A DNA stretch of 64,000 bases, from contig NZ_JZEX01000039.1 in assembly GCF_000969415.1 (NCBI RefSeq), forward strand, positions 1 to 64,000, given 5' to 3'. Source of the stretch: Devosia geojensis (GTDB lineage Bacteria; Pseudomonadota; Alphaproteobacteria; Rhizobiales; Devosiaceae). A program made the position numbers and the translations under genes. A model generated the notes under the pieces. It was not told where the DNA came from. It made no database searches and worked only from the letters and a program-made list of their open reading frames with translations. Position 1 is the stretch's first letter, and every line of letters starts with the position of its first letter. Below are positions 20,083-29,333 of this stretch, piece by piece.

Positions 20083-20153
20083 GTGTTCTAGTCCGTCAGT
20101 ACACCTAACCGTATTCATCCCGTCCGCAGAGCGCAATAGTGTCTGGCAAAAAT

Positions 20154-20191
20154 TTGTACACAGTTTGCATTCGCCGAAAGTCTGTGCACAA
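20154..20191. promoter_or_regulatory. Inverted repeat, probable GntR operator
   Basis: TTGTACACAG (20154-20163) and CTGTGCACAA (20182-20191) form an inverted repeat with one mismatch and an 18-base spacer. They lie in the divergent interval between the GntR gene and the aldo/keto reductase gene. The position suggests an operator controlling both directions; no protein binding is shown by sequence alone. Confidence 0.5.
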
Positions 20192-20300
20192 TCGCTGTCG
20201 AACCAGAGGCTGGACGTGGCGTTCCTCACTTCGTATGCAGGTGGATACATGGGACGCGAGGTGCCGCCCGCGAACTTTTCCCGAAGGAGGAGGTGTTCTA

Positions 20301-21281
20301 ATGGATTATGTCAATCTCGGCCGTACGGGTCTCAAAGTCTCGCGCCTGTCGCTCGGCTGCATGACTTTCGGCTCCCCCGACTGGCAGCCCTGGGTGCTCG
20401 ACGAAGCCGCCTCCCGCCCGATCATCGAGAAGGCGCTCGACCTCGGCATCAACTTCTTCGACACCGCCGACATGTATTCGAAGGGCGCGAGCGAGGAGAT
20501 CGTCGGCAAGGTGCTTTCGGGCGTTCCCCGACATAAGCTCGTCATCGCGTCAAAGCTCTATAACCCGATGACCGAGGACCCCAACGACAAGGGCCTGTCG
20601 CGCAAGCACGTCTTCGAGGCGGTGGATGCAAGCCTCAAGCGGTTGGGGACGGATTACATCGACCTCTACCAGATCCACCGCTTCGACTACGACACGCCTC
20701 TTGAAGAGTCTCTCGATGCCCTCAACGACGTGGTGCGGGCCGGCAAGGTGCGCTATCTCGGCGCCTCCTCCATGCACGCCTGGCAGTTCATGAAGGCGCT
20801 TGGGCTGCAGCGTGCCCGAGGCTGGGCGCCGTTCGTCTGCATGCAGAACCACTACAATCTCCTCTACCGCGAGGAGGAGCGCGAGATGCTGCCGCTCTGT
20901 CGCTCGGAAGGCATCGGCGTCATCCCGTGGAGTCCGCTGGCGCGCGGGCGCCTTGCCGGCCGCCAAGGCGAGGCGGCGCAATCGACGCGCGCGCAGACCG
21001 ACAGCACGGCGGTGCGGCTCTATGACCGCGACCGCACGCCCGAGGACGAGGCGATCGTCGCGGCGGTGAAGCGCGTGGCGGAACGCCACGGGCGGCCGAT
21101 GGCGCAGATCGCCTACGCATGGGTCGCGAGCCGACCGGGCATCACCGCGCCCATCGTCGGCATCTCCAAGCTGCATCAATTCGACGATGCGGTCGGGGCA
21201 CTCGACGTCAAGCTGACCGATGAGGACGTCGCCGAGATGGAAGCCCCCTACCGGCCCAAGGCCGTCGCCGGCCACTTCTGA
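20301..21281 (+). CDS. Aldo/keto reductase
   Basis: A 326-residue NAD(P)H-dependent oxidoreductase of the AKR superfamily. Catalytic residues are in the usual places: Asp and Tyr in FFDTADMYSKGASEEIVG, Lys in VIASKLY, and His in YIDLYQIHRFD. The NADP-binding C-terminal part has APIVGISKLHQFDDAV. I use the ATG at 20301, which has a near-perfect AAGGAGGAGG site; longer readings start without one. It is transcribed away from the GntR regulator and followed after 17 bases by the DUF885-type gene. The substrate is unknown, but it is probably linked to the adjacent catabolic locus. Confidence 0.87.
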   Translation: MDYVNLGRTGLKVSRLSLGCMTFGSPDWQPWVLDEAASRPIIEKALDLGINFFDTADMYSKGASEEIVGKVLSGVPRHKLVIASKLYNPMTEDPNDKGLSRKHVFEAVDASLKRLGTDYIDLYQIHRFDYDTPLEESLDALNDVVRAGKVRYLGASSMHAWQFMKALGLQRARGWAPFVCMQNHYNLLYREEEREMLPLCRSEGIGVIPWSPLARGRLAGRQGEAAQSTRAQTDSTAVRLYDRDRTPEDEAIVAAVKRVAERHGRPMAQIAYAWVASRPGITAPIVGISKLHQFDDAVGALDVKLTDEDVAEMEAPYRPKAVAGHF

Positions 21282-21298
21282 CCTTCAGGAGATTTGCG

Positions 21299-22471
21299 AT
21301 GCAACTGGGGCGGGACCTCGCCGAACTCACCGCCGGCATCGACCGGCTCTTTCGCAATGCGCCGCGCAGCGACGGCTTCCTCGACCGCGAGGGACTGATC
21401 CCCGTCGCGGTCGCCGAGGTCGAGCCGAGGCCACTGCGCGACTATGACGAGGCGGAGGCGGCGCTGCGAGCACTCCTTGCTCGGCTCGACGCGGAAGCAC
21501 AGAGCCCGCTGCGGCGCGACTATCTCGCCGAGATGATCGACTCGCTGCTCGCGCTCGTCACGACCTTCAAGGAAGAGCCGATCTCGTTCGCCGACCGCGT
21601 GCGTCGGCAGATCCGGGTCGACACGCGGCTGGTCGACCAGGCGATCCTCGACGGCTACCGCGCAACGATCCGGGCCAAGCTCGACGAGATGGGCTATTCC
21701 GGCAGCGAACTGGCCGACGACCTCGCGCGCTGGGAAGCAGACAATCGCGTGCCGGTCGACAACGTGCTCGACACCATGCGGGATCTGACCCGCGAGGCAC
21801 GCGAGCGCGTGTCTGCCGTCATGTACCCCATGGACAGCGAGTGGATGGAGCCGGAGGGCGTCAGCGCCGCGCCGTTCTCGGCCTATTGCGATTATCCCAC
21901 CCGCAAGGTTCTGATGAACCTCGACTTCCCCTACACGCGCTTTGCCTTAAAGCACCTTGCCACCCACGAGGTGTTCCCCGGCCATCTCGTGCACCTGAAG
22001 CTGCGCGAAACGGGCGTCGCCGAGGGCACCATGCCGCTCGATGCCGCCCAGGTCGTCACCAGCTCGGCAAGCAGCGCCCTCTTCGAGGGTATCGCCGACA
22101 ATGGGCTCTTCTTCCTCGACTGGATCGAGGGGCCGGGCGACGAGCTCGGTGTCGCGCTGCAGCGCCTACGCGGGGCGCTACGCTGCAACGCCGCCTGGAT
22201 GATGCACGAAGAGGGTAAGACGCTCGACGAGATCGTGCCGGTGATCGCGCTGGGTGGCTTCCAGGATCCGGTGACGGCCCGCTCGCGCCTCGCCTTCCTT
22301 TCGCACAACCTGCGCGCCCCGTTCGTCTACGCCTATTGGTGCGGGGACGTGGCGGTGCACGAGGTGTGGCGGACGGTCAAGCCCGAGGAGCGCACCGCCT
22401 TCTGGCAATACCTCTACGGCAACATGCACACGCCGGCGACGCTCAAAGCGCACTGGCGGGGGGCCGCCTAG
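21299..22471 (+). CDS. DUF885-type putative metallopeptidase
   Basis: A 390-residue protein with the motif ATHEVFPGH (H223, E224, H229). This matches the HExxPGH core of DUF885-type zinc peptidase-like proteins, which are distantly related to thermolysin-type helices. The rest is mostly helical, with FEGIADNGLFFLDW containing a possible third ligand Glu. It forms an operon with the aldo/keto reductase. Given the peptide-type importer opposite, it may cleave an imported peptide-like compound, but no substrate can be named. It is shorter than most DUF885 proteins (about 550-600). Confidence 0.62.
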   Translation: MQLGRDLAELTAGIDRLFRNAPRSDGFLDREGLIPVAVAEVEPRPLRDYDEAEAALRALLARLDAEAQSPLRRDYLAEMIDSLLALVTTFKEEPISFADRVRRQIRVDTRLVDQAILDGYRATIRAKLDEMGYSGSELADDLARWEADNRVPVDNVLDTMRDLTREARERVSAVMYPMDSEWMEPEGVSAAPFSAYCDYPTRKVLMNLDFPYTRFALKHLATHEVFPGHLVHLKLRETGVAEGTMPLDAAQVVTSSASSALFEGIADNGLFFLDWIEGPGDELGVALQRLRGALRCNAAWMMHEEGKTLDEIVPVIALGGFQDPVTARSRLAFLSHNLRAPFVYAYWCGDVAVHEVWRTVKPEERTAFWQYLYGNMHTPATLKAHWRGAA

Positions 22472-22508
22472 ACTCTGTCAGTTTCTGACGGAAACGGGAG
22501 GCATCCGG

Positions 22509-22536
22509 CTCCCTCCCCCCTTAAGGGGGGAGGGAG
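22509..22536. repeat. Perfect 28-base REP-like palindrome
   Basis: A perfect palindrome with arms CTCCCTCCCCCCTT and AAGGGGGGAGGGAG. It sits between the convergent DUF885-type and serine hydrolase genes and is the cleanest copy of the CCCTCCCC family in the window. It probably provides a shared 3' stem-loop. Confidence 0.75.
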
Positions 22537-22587
22537 CGCAAAACCGCCGATTCCGATAAAACCTGACTCGCTCCAGGATTCGTGCCA

Positions 22588-23772
22588 CTATTCCTCGCTC
22601 TGCGGCGCGAGGGCGGCCAGGATCGAGGCGTAGATCGAGGTCGGCGTGGTCGCCGAAATGGCGCTGTCGTCGTTGATGGTCATCACCACGCAGGTCTGGC
22701 TGCCGTCGCGGCCGACGAGATGGGTGGTGAAGTTGAGCACGCCGGTTTCGCTGCCGCCCTTGTAGGCGACGCGCGCCCAATCGCCCGGGGTGGCGATGCC
22801 CGGATTGATGGTCATCACGTCGAGATCGGCGACCTCGGCAATGAGCTCGCAGAGCCGGCGGGCCGGGACATACCACTCGACCCCCTCGTCGTGCAGCGAC
22901 AGATTGGGGTTGAGCGCCGGCATCGGCCGGCCCGCGATCTCGCGGGCGATCTCCGCCTTTTCCTCGGGGGAAGCAGCCAGGAACCGGCCCCGCGTCTCCA
23001 GATCCCCCTTGAGGAAGAAGAATTCGCGGGTCGTCAGCGCGAAATCGACGCCCAGCTTCTGTGCGAGCGCCTCGCGCCCGACGACGTCGATGAGGAGGTC
23101 GGTCGCCGTGTTGTCGCTGATCGATATCATCATGGCGGCGGCCGTATGGAGGGTCACGGGCGAGCCTGCGGGCAGATTCTGCATGATGCCGGTCGGCAGC
23201 GAGATGTGGCGGCGTTCGAGCCGCACGACCTCGTCCCAACTGTGCTCGCCGCGCTCGATCGCCTCGTTGAGGAGCGCCAGGACCGCGAGCTTGAACGCCG
23301 AACCGACAGCCAAGGGCGTATCGGCACCACGCTCGGCAAGCACCTCGCCGTCCCGCAGGACGAGATAGGAGACGGAGCCTTCGAGACTATCGAACTGCGC
23401 GGCAATGTCGGCGACCGAGGCATTCTTCTGCACCGGCGCGCGGAAAAGAAGGCTCGATATGCGCCGATCGGCATCGAGGGTGATCTGGACCGGCATGGTG
23501 TGGGTGCGCGTCTCGACCTCGAAGCCGTCCGCGCTCGAGCGCACCTCCTCGGGCGCGCCGATAGTCGCCTTGATCTGGGAGAGGAGCTGTTCGACCTGAG
23601 CGAGCGGCACCTGGGCGAGGAATTCAGGCGTGAACTGCTCGGCCGTAACAGGATCGGGCCCGAGGAGATCCAGAATCACCTGCTCTTCGGACGACACGGC
23701 TCCTTCCTGAGCATGGGCAGATCCAACCAGGGCCAGGACGGCAAACAGCACCGCTGCGAGCAACCGGCTCAT
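22588..23772 (-). CDS. Exported class A beta-lactamase-like serine hydrolase
   Basis: A 394-residue periplasmic protein. The signal peptide is residues 1-21 (SAHAQ). A non-catalytic N-terminal domain (about 25-120) resembles the DUF3887-like modules found before such enzymes. The catalytic domain has S158-A-F-K161 (SxxK), SDN at 219-221 and KGG (AYKGGSETG), the three motifs of class A beta-lactamases and related penicillin-binding hydrolases. KGG instead of KTG and the added N-terminal domain argue for a non-lactamase serine hydrolase. Resistance cannot be concluded. It stands alone between a palindromic repeat and the divergent histidine kinase. Confidence 0.78.
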   Translation of the reverse strand: MSRLLAAVLFAVLALVGSAHAQEGAVSSEEQVILDLLGPDPVTAEQFTPEFLAQVPLAQVEQLLSQIKATIGAPEEVRSSADGFEVETRTHTMPVQITLDADRRISSLLFRAPVQKNASVADIAAQFDSLEGSVSYLVLRDGEVLAERGADTPLAVGSAFKLAVLALLNEAIERGEHSWDEVVRLERRHISLPTGIMQNLPAGSPVTLHTAAAMMISISDNTATDLLIDVVGREALAQKLGVDFALTTREFFFLKGDLETRGRFLAASPEEKAEIAREIAGRPMPALNPNLSLHDEGVEWYVPARRLCELIAEVADLDVMTINPGIATPGDWARVAYKGGSETGVLNFTTHLVGRDGSQTCVVMTINDDSAISATTPTSIYASILAALAPQSEE

Positions 23773-23963
23773 CGAAAACTCCTACTAACGCACACCGGAT
23801 ATAAGTGAGGCTAGCTGACCCGACAAACTTTGCCAGCCCCGAATCCCCGCCACACCAACGCGCTTGTGGATTGCGCGGACAAAGTTAGCGCCAACGTGTG
23901 CTGGTCGCGCGCGGCCAGCACGTTTATGGTGTGCCCACACATACTACCGGCAATAAGCGGATC

Positions 23964-25706
23964 ATGGCCACACTCACCGAGACCAAAAGCGCGAGCGCCC
24001 CGGCGGACGCCGGTAAACGGCGCCAGCCCTGGTCCATCGCGGCTTATCTGCTGGTGCTGGCGCTGATCACGCTGGTGCCCTCCTTCGTCTTCGCCGGCCT
24101 GCTGATGCAGCGCAACCAGCAGGCGCAGGAAACCACCATCGAAACGCTGATCTCGGCCACGACCCGCTCGCTGGTGCAGGCAGTCGAGCGCGAGATCAAC
24201 GCCAACATCACGACTCTGCGGGTGCTGGAAACCTCGGCTGCGCTGCATGAGGGGGATTTCCGCTCCTTCCACGTCTATGCACAGACGGCGCTCGCGAGCA
24301 GCCGGGCCAATCTCTTCATCGTCAACGCCGATCTTTCGACGCTGATGTCGACGGACGCCCCCTTCGGCGAGGTCGTTCCCCCCATCGCCGACCAGGATAC
24401 CATCCGGCGCGCTTTCGAGACCGATGCGGTGGTCATCACTGACCTGGTGCGCAATCCGGTCACGCAGGACTGGACCTACAACATCCTCCTTCCGATCGAC
24501 CTCGGCCCCCATGGGCGCAAGATCATCGCCCTCAACCAGCGCGCCGACAACATCGCGCAGGCGCTCCTGACCAACCGGCTGCCGGACGGCTGGTCGAGCG
24601 CGCTGCTCGATGCCGACGGCCAGGTGATCGCCGCCTCGTTCGGCGCCGGAGGGACGGGCGAGATCTTCACCCAGTTCGACGCGCTCAACCAACCGTTCTC
24701 GACCCGCTGGCAGCAGGTGGCCGCGAACGGGGACGCCTACCAGACTGTCATCCAGCGCTCGGGCCTCACGGGCTGGCGGCTCGTTTCCTGGGCGCCGGTC
24801 GAGGTCATCACCCGCCCGCTTCTCGATGCGCTGCTCTCGCTGATGGCGGGCGCCGTCATTTTGGCCGCGCTCATCATCGTGACCCTCTACTGGGTCACGG
24901 GCCGGATCGGCTCGTCGGTGCGGGGCCTTGCGCGCGACGCGCGCCGGCTCGGACGCGGCGAGGGCGTCGAGGCCAAGCCCTACCCCGTCGCCGAGATCGC
25001 GGAAGTGTCGCAGGCGCTCGCCGAAGCCTCGACGCAGCGGCAGTCGGCCGAGGCGGAGGTGCGGTTCCTGATGCGCGAGCTCGCGCACCGCTCGAAGAAC
25101 CAGATGACGGTGATCGCGGCCATGGCCAAGCAGACCGCGCGCGGCGAGGAGGACATCGACCACTATGTGCAGAGCTTCGAGAAACGCATTCTCGGCCTTG
25201 CAAGTTCGACGGACCTGCTGCTCACCCACGGACGCGTGGGCGTCGACCTCAACGAGCTGCTGAGCCGCCAGATCGCGCCCTTCGGTCCCTCGGACGGCGA
25301 GCGTCTGAAGCTGACCGGCGGCCCGGTGCGCCTCAACGCACAGGCCGCGCAGATCATGGGCATGGCGGCCCACGAGCTCTCGACCAATGCGGCCAAGTAC
25401 GGCGCGTTCTCCAACGACAAGGGCAGGCTCGAGGTGTCCTGGCAGATCGAGGGGGACCGGCTCGCCTTCCGCTGGCGCGAGCACACGCAGGCAGCCCCCT
25501 TTTCTCAATCCGACGAGACCGATCCGGCGCAACGCAAGGGATTTGGCACCACCGTGCTCAAATCGATGGTCGGCGGCGCGCTCGGCGCCGAGGTCGAGCG
25601 GCAGTTGCACCCGGACGGCATCGAATGGCGGTTCGACATCCCCATGGCCTCGCTCCACCCGGACTATGCGGGTGAAGCCGAGAAAGAGGAAGAAGAGGAC
25701 GCCTGA
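23964..25706 (+). CDS. Membrane sensor histidine kinase, HWE/HisKA_2 type
   Basis: A 580-residue sensor kinase. A first transmembrane helix (about 26-48) and a periplasmic double-Cache-like sensor domain (about 50-285) are followed by a second helix (about 290-312), a HAMP-like linker, and a HisKA_2/HWE transmitter. The phosphoacceptor is in RELAHRSKNQM, and the N-box is MAAHELSTNAAKYGAFS. HWE kinases in alphaproteobacteria often feed the general stress response or light/osmotic pathways. No response regulator gene is adjacent, so it is an orphan kinase. The start at 23964 removes 22 residues that are not membrane-protein-like. A GC-rich hairpin (23893-23924) precedes it. Confidence 0.86.
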   Translation: MATLTETKSASAPADAGKRRQPWSIAAYLLVLALITLVPSFVFAGLLMQRNQQAQETTIETLISATTRSLVQAVEREINANITTLRVLETSAALHEGDFRSFHVYAQTALASSRANLFIVNADLSTLMSTDAPFGEVVPPIADQDTIRRAFETDAVVITDLVRNPVTQDWTYNILLPIDLGPHGRKIIALNQRADNIAQALLTNRLPDGWSSALLDADGQVIAASFGAGGTGEIFTQFDALNQPFSTRWQQVAANGDAYQTVIQRSGLTGWRLVSWAPVEVITRPLLDALLSLMAGAVILAALIIVTLYWVTGRIGSSVRGLARDARRLGRGEGVEAKPYPVAEIAEVSQALAEASTQRQSAEAEVRFLMRELAHRSKNQMTVIAAMAKQTARGEEDIDHYVQSFEKRILGLASSTDLLLTHGRVGVDLNELLSRQIAPFGPSDGERLKLTGGPVRLNAQAAQIMGMAAHELSTNAAKYGAFSNDKGRLEVSWQIEGDRLAFRWREHTQAAPFSQSDETDPAQRKGFGTTVLKSMVGGALGAEVERQLHPDGIEWRFDIPMASLHPDYAGEAEKEEEEDA

Positions 25707-25788
25707 CCGCGGCGGCATCCGCCTTTGCTTTTCACCACGTCACGAGGAATAATCCGGACCGGTGCAGCAGACGAAAGGGAGGATCCCA

Positions 25789-26208
25789 ATGGTCACTCGT
25801 CTCAACCCCTATATCAGCTTTCGCGACACAGCCCGGGAGGCGATCGAATTCTACCACTCGGTCTTCGGGGGCGAGCTCACCATCAGTACGTTCGGCGACT
25901 TCGGCATGAGCGAAAACCCGGCGGATGCAGACAAGATCATGCACTCCATGCTGGAAACGCCCAATGGGCTGACGCTGATGGCGTCCGACACGCCTCCGGG
26001 CATGGACTACAAACCCGGCACCAATATCTCGGTTTCCCTTAGCGGCGAGGACGAAGCGGAGCTGCGCGGCTATTGGGACAAGCTCTCTGCCGGCGGAACG
26101 GTGACCGTGCCATTCGAAAAAGCACCCTGGGGCGACACCTTCGGCATGTGCCTGGATAAGTTCGGTGTCCAGTGGATGGTGGATGCCGTCGGAAAGCCGC
26201 AGGGCTAG
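25789..26208 (+). CDS. VOC-family protein (PhnB-like)
   Basis: A 139-residue protein of the vicinal-oxygen-chelate fold, PhnB/glyoxalase-like branch. The N-terminus (LNPYISFRDTAREAIEFYHSVFGGEL) and the C-terminal half (FEKAPWGDTFGMCLDKFGVQWMV) match PhnB-like 3-demethylubiquinone-methyltransferase-type proteins of unproved function. A GGGAGG site precedes the ATG at 25789. It stands directly before rpsO, the position where truB is usual in related genomes. Confidence 0.8.
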   Translation: MVTRLNPYISFRDTAREAIEFYHSVFGGELTISTFGDFGMSENPADADKIMHSMLETPNGLTLMASDTPPGMDYKPGTNISVSLSGEDEAELRGYWDKLSAGGTVTVPFEKAPWGDTFGMCLDKFGVQWMVDAVGKPQG

Positions 26209-26385
26209 GTCGGCTGGGCCCCAGGGCGTCAGAAATGGCCGAAAGAGAAAACTTCTGGCCTTCAGGGCGAAACTTGCGTATATCGCGCGCACGCTTCCTG
26301 CTCCTAAAGCAGAAGCCATCGTGGCCCCGCCTGGACGACATCCCGGCCGGGGCGGCTCGATCCTCTTTCCCGAAAGGATAACCCG

Positions 26386-26655
26386 ATGTCGATTGCAGCG
26401 GACCGCAAGGCCGCCCTGATCAAGGAATATGCGACCAAGAAGGACGACACCGGCTCGCCCGAAGTCCAGGTCGCGATCCTGTCGGAGCGCATTGCCAACC
26501 TCACTGAACACTTCAAGACCCACACCAAGGACAATCACTCCCGGCGTGGCCTCCTGAAGCTGGTTTCGCTCCGCCGGCGCCTGCTCGACTACGTCAAGCG
26601 CACCGACGAAGCCCGTTACAAGGTCCTCATCGAAAAGCTGGGCCTGCGCCGCTAG
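26386..26655 (+). CDS. rpsO: 30S ribosomal protein S15
   Basis: An 89-residue primary 16S rRNA-binding protein of the small subunit platform. The family sequence is clear: [31 protein letters not shown], then [30 protein letters not shown]. The length equals E. coli S15. An AAAGGAT site precedes the ATG. It is followed by an intrinsic terminator and then pnp, the normal neighbour. Its usual upstream partner truB is missing here. Confidence 0.98.
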   Translation: MSIAADRKAALIKEYATKKDDTGSPEVQVAILSERIANLTEHFKTHTKDNHSRRGLLKLVSLRRRLLDYVKRTDEARYKVLIEKLGLRR

Positions 26656-26671
26656 ACGGCAACGAAACTAC

Positions 26672-26704
26672 GATGCGGGGGCCGGTCCGGCTCCCGCATC
26701 TTTT
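26672..26704 (+). terminator. Intrinsic terminator between rpsO and pnp
   Basis: An eight-pair stem (GATGCGGG with CCCGCATC) encloses a GC-rich loop and is followed immediately by TTTT. It is 16 bases behind the rpsO stop and is probably partial, since pnp usually is co-transcribed in part from the rpsO promoter. Confidence 0.8.
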
Positions 26705-27013
26705 CCATCCGGGTTCCGGATGAAGCCGCGTAGAACCGGCAGCGCGGACTTAAGGTCCGCGTCAGAGAGTACGGAGCATGGCAGGATCATTGGCCGCTCT
26801 CGGAATTGCCCATTCGGCCCTCAGGCCCGGGCATGGTGATTTTCTGGGAGCGTCTCGTCGTCTTGCTCATGTTCCGGCCGCCGGGCCGTAACGGTGCCCT
26901 TCAAGCCTGCCCACGCACATGGGGTGCGGGGCCGGGCGGGCACACCGGACGCGCATGCAGGCCTACGCCCTGCACAAGCCGCGCGTGCGGGCAGACATGA
27001 AAGACGATAAAAG
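26705..27013 (+). promoter_or_regulatory. Non-coding leader of pnp
   Basis: About 310 bases with no credible gene. It contains a hairpin with arms CGCGGAC and GTCCGCG near 26744-26762, and several GC-rich partial palindromes closer to pnp. In E. coli the pnp leader is a stem-loop processed by RNase III and used for autoregulation. A similar role is likely here but not shown. I could not assign a promoter. Confidence 0.45.
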
Positions 27014-29143
27014 ATGTTCGATCATCACAAGGTAGAACTCAACTGGGGCGGCCAGCCGCTGACGCTCGAAACGGGCAAGATGGCCCGCCAGGCGGACGGA
27101 GCGGTTCTCGCAACGCTCCGCGAGACCGTCGTGCTCGCTACGGTGGTTTCGGCCAAGTCCCCCAAGCCCGGCCAGGACTTCTTCCCCCTGACCGTCAACT
27201 ACCAGGAAAAGTACTTCGCCGCCGGCAAGATCCCGGGCGGCTACTTCAAGCGCGAAGGCCGCCCGACCGAGAACGAGACCCTGGTCTCGCGCCTCATCGA
27301 CCGGCCGATCCGCCCGCTCTTCCCGGAAGGCTACAAGAACGAGACGCAAGTCATCGTCACCGTTCTCCAGCATGACATGGAGAACAACCCGGATGTCCTG
27401 TCGATGGTGGCGGCCTCGGCCGCGCTCACCATCTCGGGCATCCCGTTCATGGGCCCGATCGGGGCGGCGCGCGTCGGCTATGTCGACGGCGAATACGTCC
27501 TCAACCTTGCCGTCGACCGCCGCGCCGACAGCAAGCTCGACCTGGTGATGGCGGGCACCGAAGACGCCGTTCTGATGGTGGAATCGGAAGCTCAGGAGCT
27601 TTCCGAGGACGTCATGCTCGGCGCCGTGATGTTCGGCCACGAGCAGAGCCGCAAGGTGATCGAGGCGATCATCAAGCTCGCCGAGCTCGCCGCTAAGGAA
27701 CCGCGCGATTTCGAGCCCGAGGACTTCTCGGCCATCGAGGCCGAGATGCTCGCATTCATCGAGGCGGACCTCAGGGCCGCCTATAAGATCACCAAGAAGG
27801 AAGACCGGTACGCCGCGGTCGACGCCGCCAAGGACAAGGTCAAGGAATTCTACGGCGCGCGCATCGAGGCCGGCTCGATCTCCGCCGAGGACGTCGGCGC
27901 CGTGTTCAAGAGCCTGCAGGCCAAGATCGTGCGCTGGAACGTTCTCGACACCGGCTACCGCATCGACGGGCGCGACCTGAAGACCGTGCGCCCGATCGTC
28001 TCGGAAGTCGGCGTGCTGCCGCGCACCCACGGCTCGGCGCTCTTCACACGCGGCGAGACGCAGGCGCTGGTGGTGGCGACCCTCGGCACCGGCGAAGACG
28101 AGCAGTTCGTCGACTCGCTCGAGGGCACCAAGAAGGAAAACTTCCTCCTGCACTACAACTTCCCCCCCTATTCGGTGGGTGAAGCCGGCCGCATGGGCTC
28201 GCCCGGACGCCGCGAGATCGGCCACGGCAAGCTCGCCTGGCGCGCGATCAACCCGATCCGTCCCTCGGTCGAGGAGTTCCCGTACACCATCCGCGTCGTC
28301 TCCGAGATCACCGAGTCCAACGGCTCGTCCTCGATGGCGACCGTCTGCGGCACCTCGCTTGCCCTGATGGACGCGGGCGTGCCGATGAAGCGCCCTGTGG
28401 CGGGCATCGCCATGGGCCTCATCCTCGAGGACGAGAAGTTCGCCGTGCTCTCCGACATCCTCGGCGACGAGGATCACCTGGGCGACATGGACTTCAAGGT
28501 GGCCGGCACCGAAAGCGGCGTCACCAGCCTGCAGATGGACATCAAGATCGCCGGCATCACCGAGGAGATCATGAAGATCGCCCTCGACCAGGCCAAGGAC
28601 GGGCGCATGCACATCCTCGGGGAAATGGCCAAGGCCATCACCTCGAGCCGCGAGGAAGTGGGCGAGTTCGCCCCGCGCATCGAGAGCTTCAAGATCCCGA
28701 CCGACAAGATCCGCGAAGTGATCGGTACGGGCGGCAAGGTGATCCGCGAGATCGTCGAGAAGACCGGCGCCAAGATCAACATCGAGGACGACGGCACCGT
28801 CAAGGTCGCCTCCAGCGATGGCAAGCAGATCGAAGCCGCGGTCAAGTGGATCCGCTCGATCACCGACGAACCGGAAATAGGCGAGATCTACCAGGGCACC
28901 GTCGTCAAGACCGCCGACTTCGGCGCCTTCGTCAACTTCTTCGGTGCCAAGGACGGGCTGGTGCACATCAGCCAGCTCGCCGACCAGCGCGTCGCCAAGA
29001 CGACCGACGTCGTCAAGGAAGGCGACAAGGTTTGGGTCAAGCTCCTCGGGTTCGATGAGCGCGGCAAGGTGCGCCTCTCCATGAAGGTCGTCGACCAGGA
29101 GACCGGCAAGGAAAAGGAACGCGCCGAAACGGCGGCCGAATAA
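27014..29143 (+). CDS. pnp: Polyribonucleotide nucleotidyltransferase (PNPase)
   Basis: A 709-residue 3'-5' phosphorolytic exoribonuclease, the core of RNA degradation and the degradosome. Two RNase PH domains are visible (about 1-215 and 310-540), the second with the catalytic [19 protein letters not shown]. They are followed by a KH domain (about 555-615, [24 protein letters not shown]) and an S1 domain (about 622-690, [20 protein letters not shown]). The length matches the family. It ends in an intrinsic terminator. Confidence 0.98.
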   Translation: MFDHHKVELNWGGQPLTLETGKMARQADGAVLATLRETVVLATVVSAKSPKPGQDFFPLTVNYQEKYFAAGKIPGGYFKREGRPTENETLVSRLIDRPIRPLFPEGYKNETQVIVTVLQHDMENNPDVLSMVAASAALTISGIPFMGPIGAARVGYVDGEYVLNLAVDRRADSKLDLVMAGTEDAVLMVESEAQELSEDVMLGAVMFGHEQSRKVIEAIIKLAELAAKEPRDFEPEDFSAIEAEMLAFIEADLRAAYKITKKEDRYAAVDAAKDKVKEFYGARIEAGSISAEDVGAVFKSLQAKIVRWNVLDTGYRIDGRDLKTVRPIVSEVGVLPRTHGSALFTRGETQALVVATLGTGEDEQFVDSLEGTKKENFLLHYNFPPYSVGEAGRMGSPGRREIGHGKLAWRAINPIRPSVEEFPYTIRVVSEITESNGSSSMATVCGTSLALMDAGVPMKRPVAGIAMGLILEDEKFAVLSDILGDEDHLGDMDFKVAGTESGVTSLQMDIKIAGITEEIMKIALDQAKDGRMHILGEMAKAITSSREEVGEFAPRIESFKIPTDKIREVIGTGGKVIREIVEKTGAKINIEDDGTVKVASSDGKQIEAAVKWIRSITDEPEIGEIYQGTVVKTADFGAFVNFFGAKDGLVHISQLADQRVAKTTDVVKEGDKVWVKLLGFDERGKVRLSMKVVDQETGKEKERAETAAE

Positions 29144-29168
29144 AGTTCCTTCGACTTCGAATCAAAAG

Positions 29169-29194
29169 GCCCGGATTTGCGATCCGGGCTTTTT
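29169..29194 (+). terminator. Intrinsic terminator of pnp
   Basis: A stem of GCCCGGAT with ATCCGGGC and a five-base loop (TTGCG), followed by TTTTT, 25 bases behind the pnp stop. Confidence 0.9.
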
Positions 29195-29333
29195 CTTTTC
29201 TGCAACAGGCAGAAACGTTCACTTGGGCGCGAGGAACCAATTTTCCTTGCTATCCGTTGCCCGCTTGCACTCGACAGGCGTGCAAACCTCGGCTTAGCTC
29301 CTTGCCATTGCTGAAAATTTCCAGGGATTCGTC

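Noticed and set aside
22588-23772. Reading this serine hydrolase as a true beta-lactamase
   Set aside because: SxxK and SDN fit, but KGG replaces KTG and an extra N-terminal domain is present. Resistance cannot be claimed from sequence.
23811-25718. Reverse-strand open frame of 635 codons opposite the histidine kinase
   Set aside because: The forward frame has transmembrane, phosphoacceptor and ATP-binding motifs; the reverse frame has none.
26806-27000. 64-codon open frame in the pnp leader
   Set aside because: No ribosome binding site, atypical composition and no recognisable domain; it overlaps probable leader structure.
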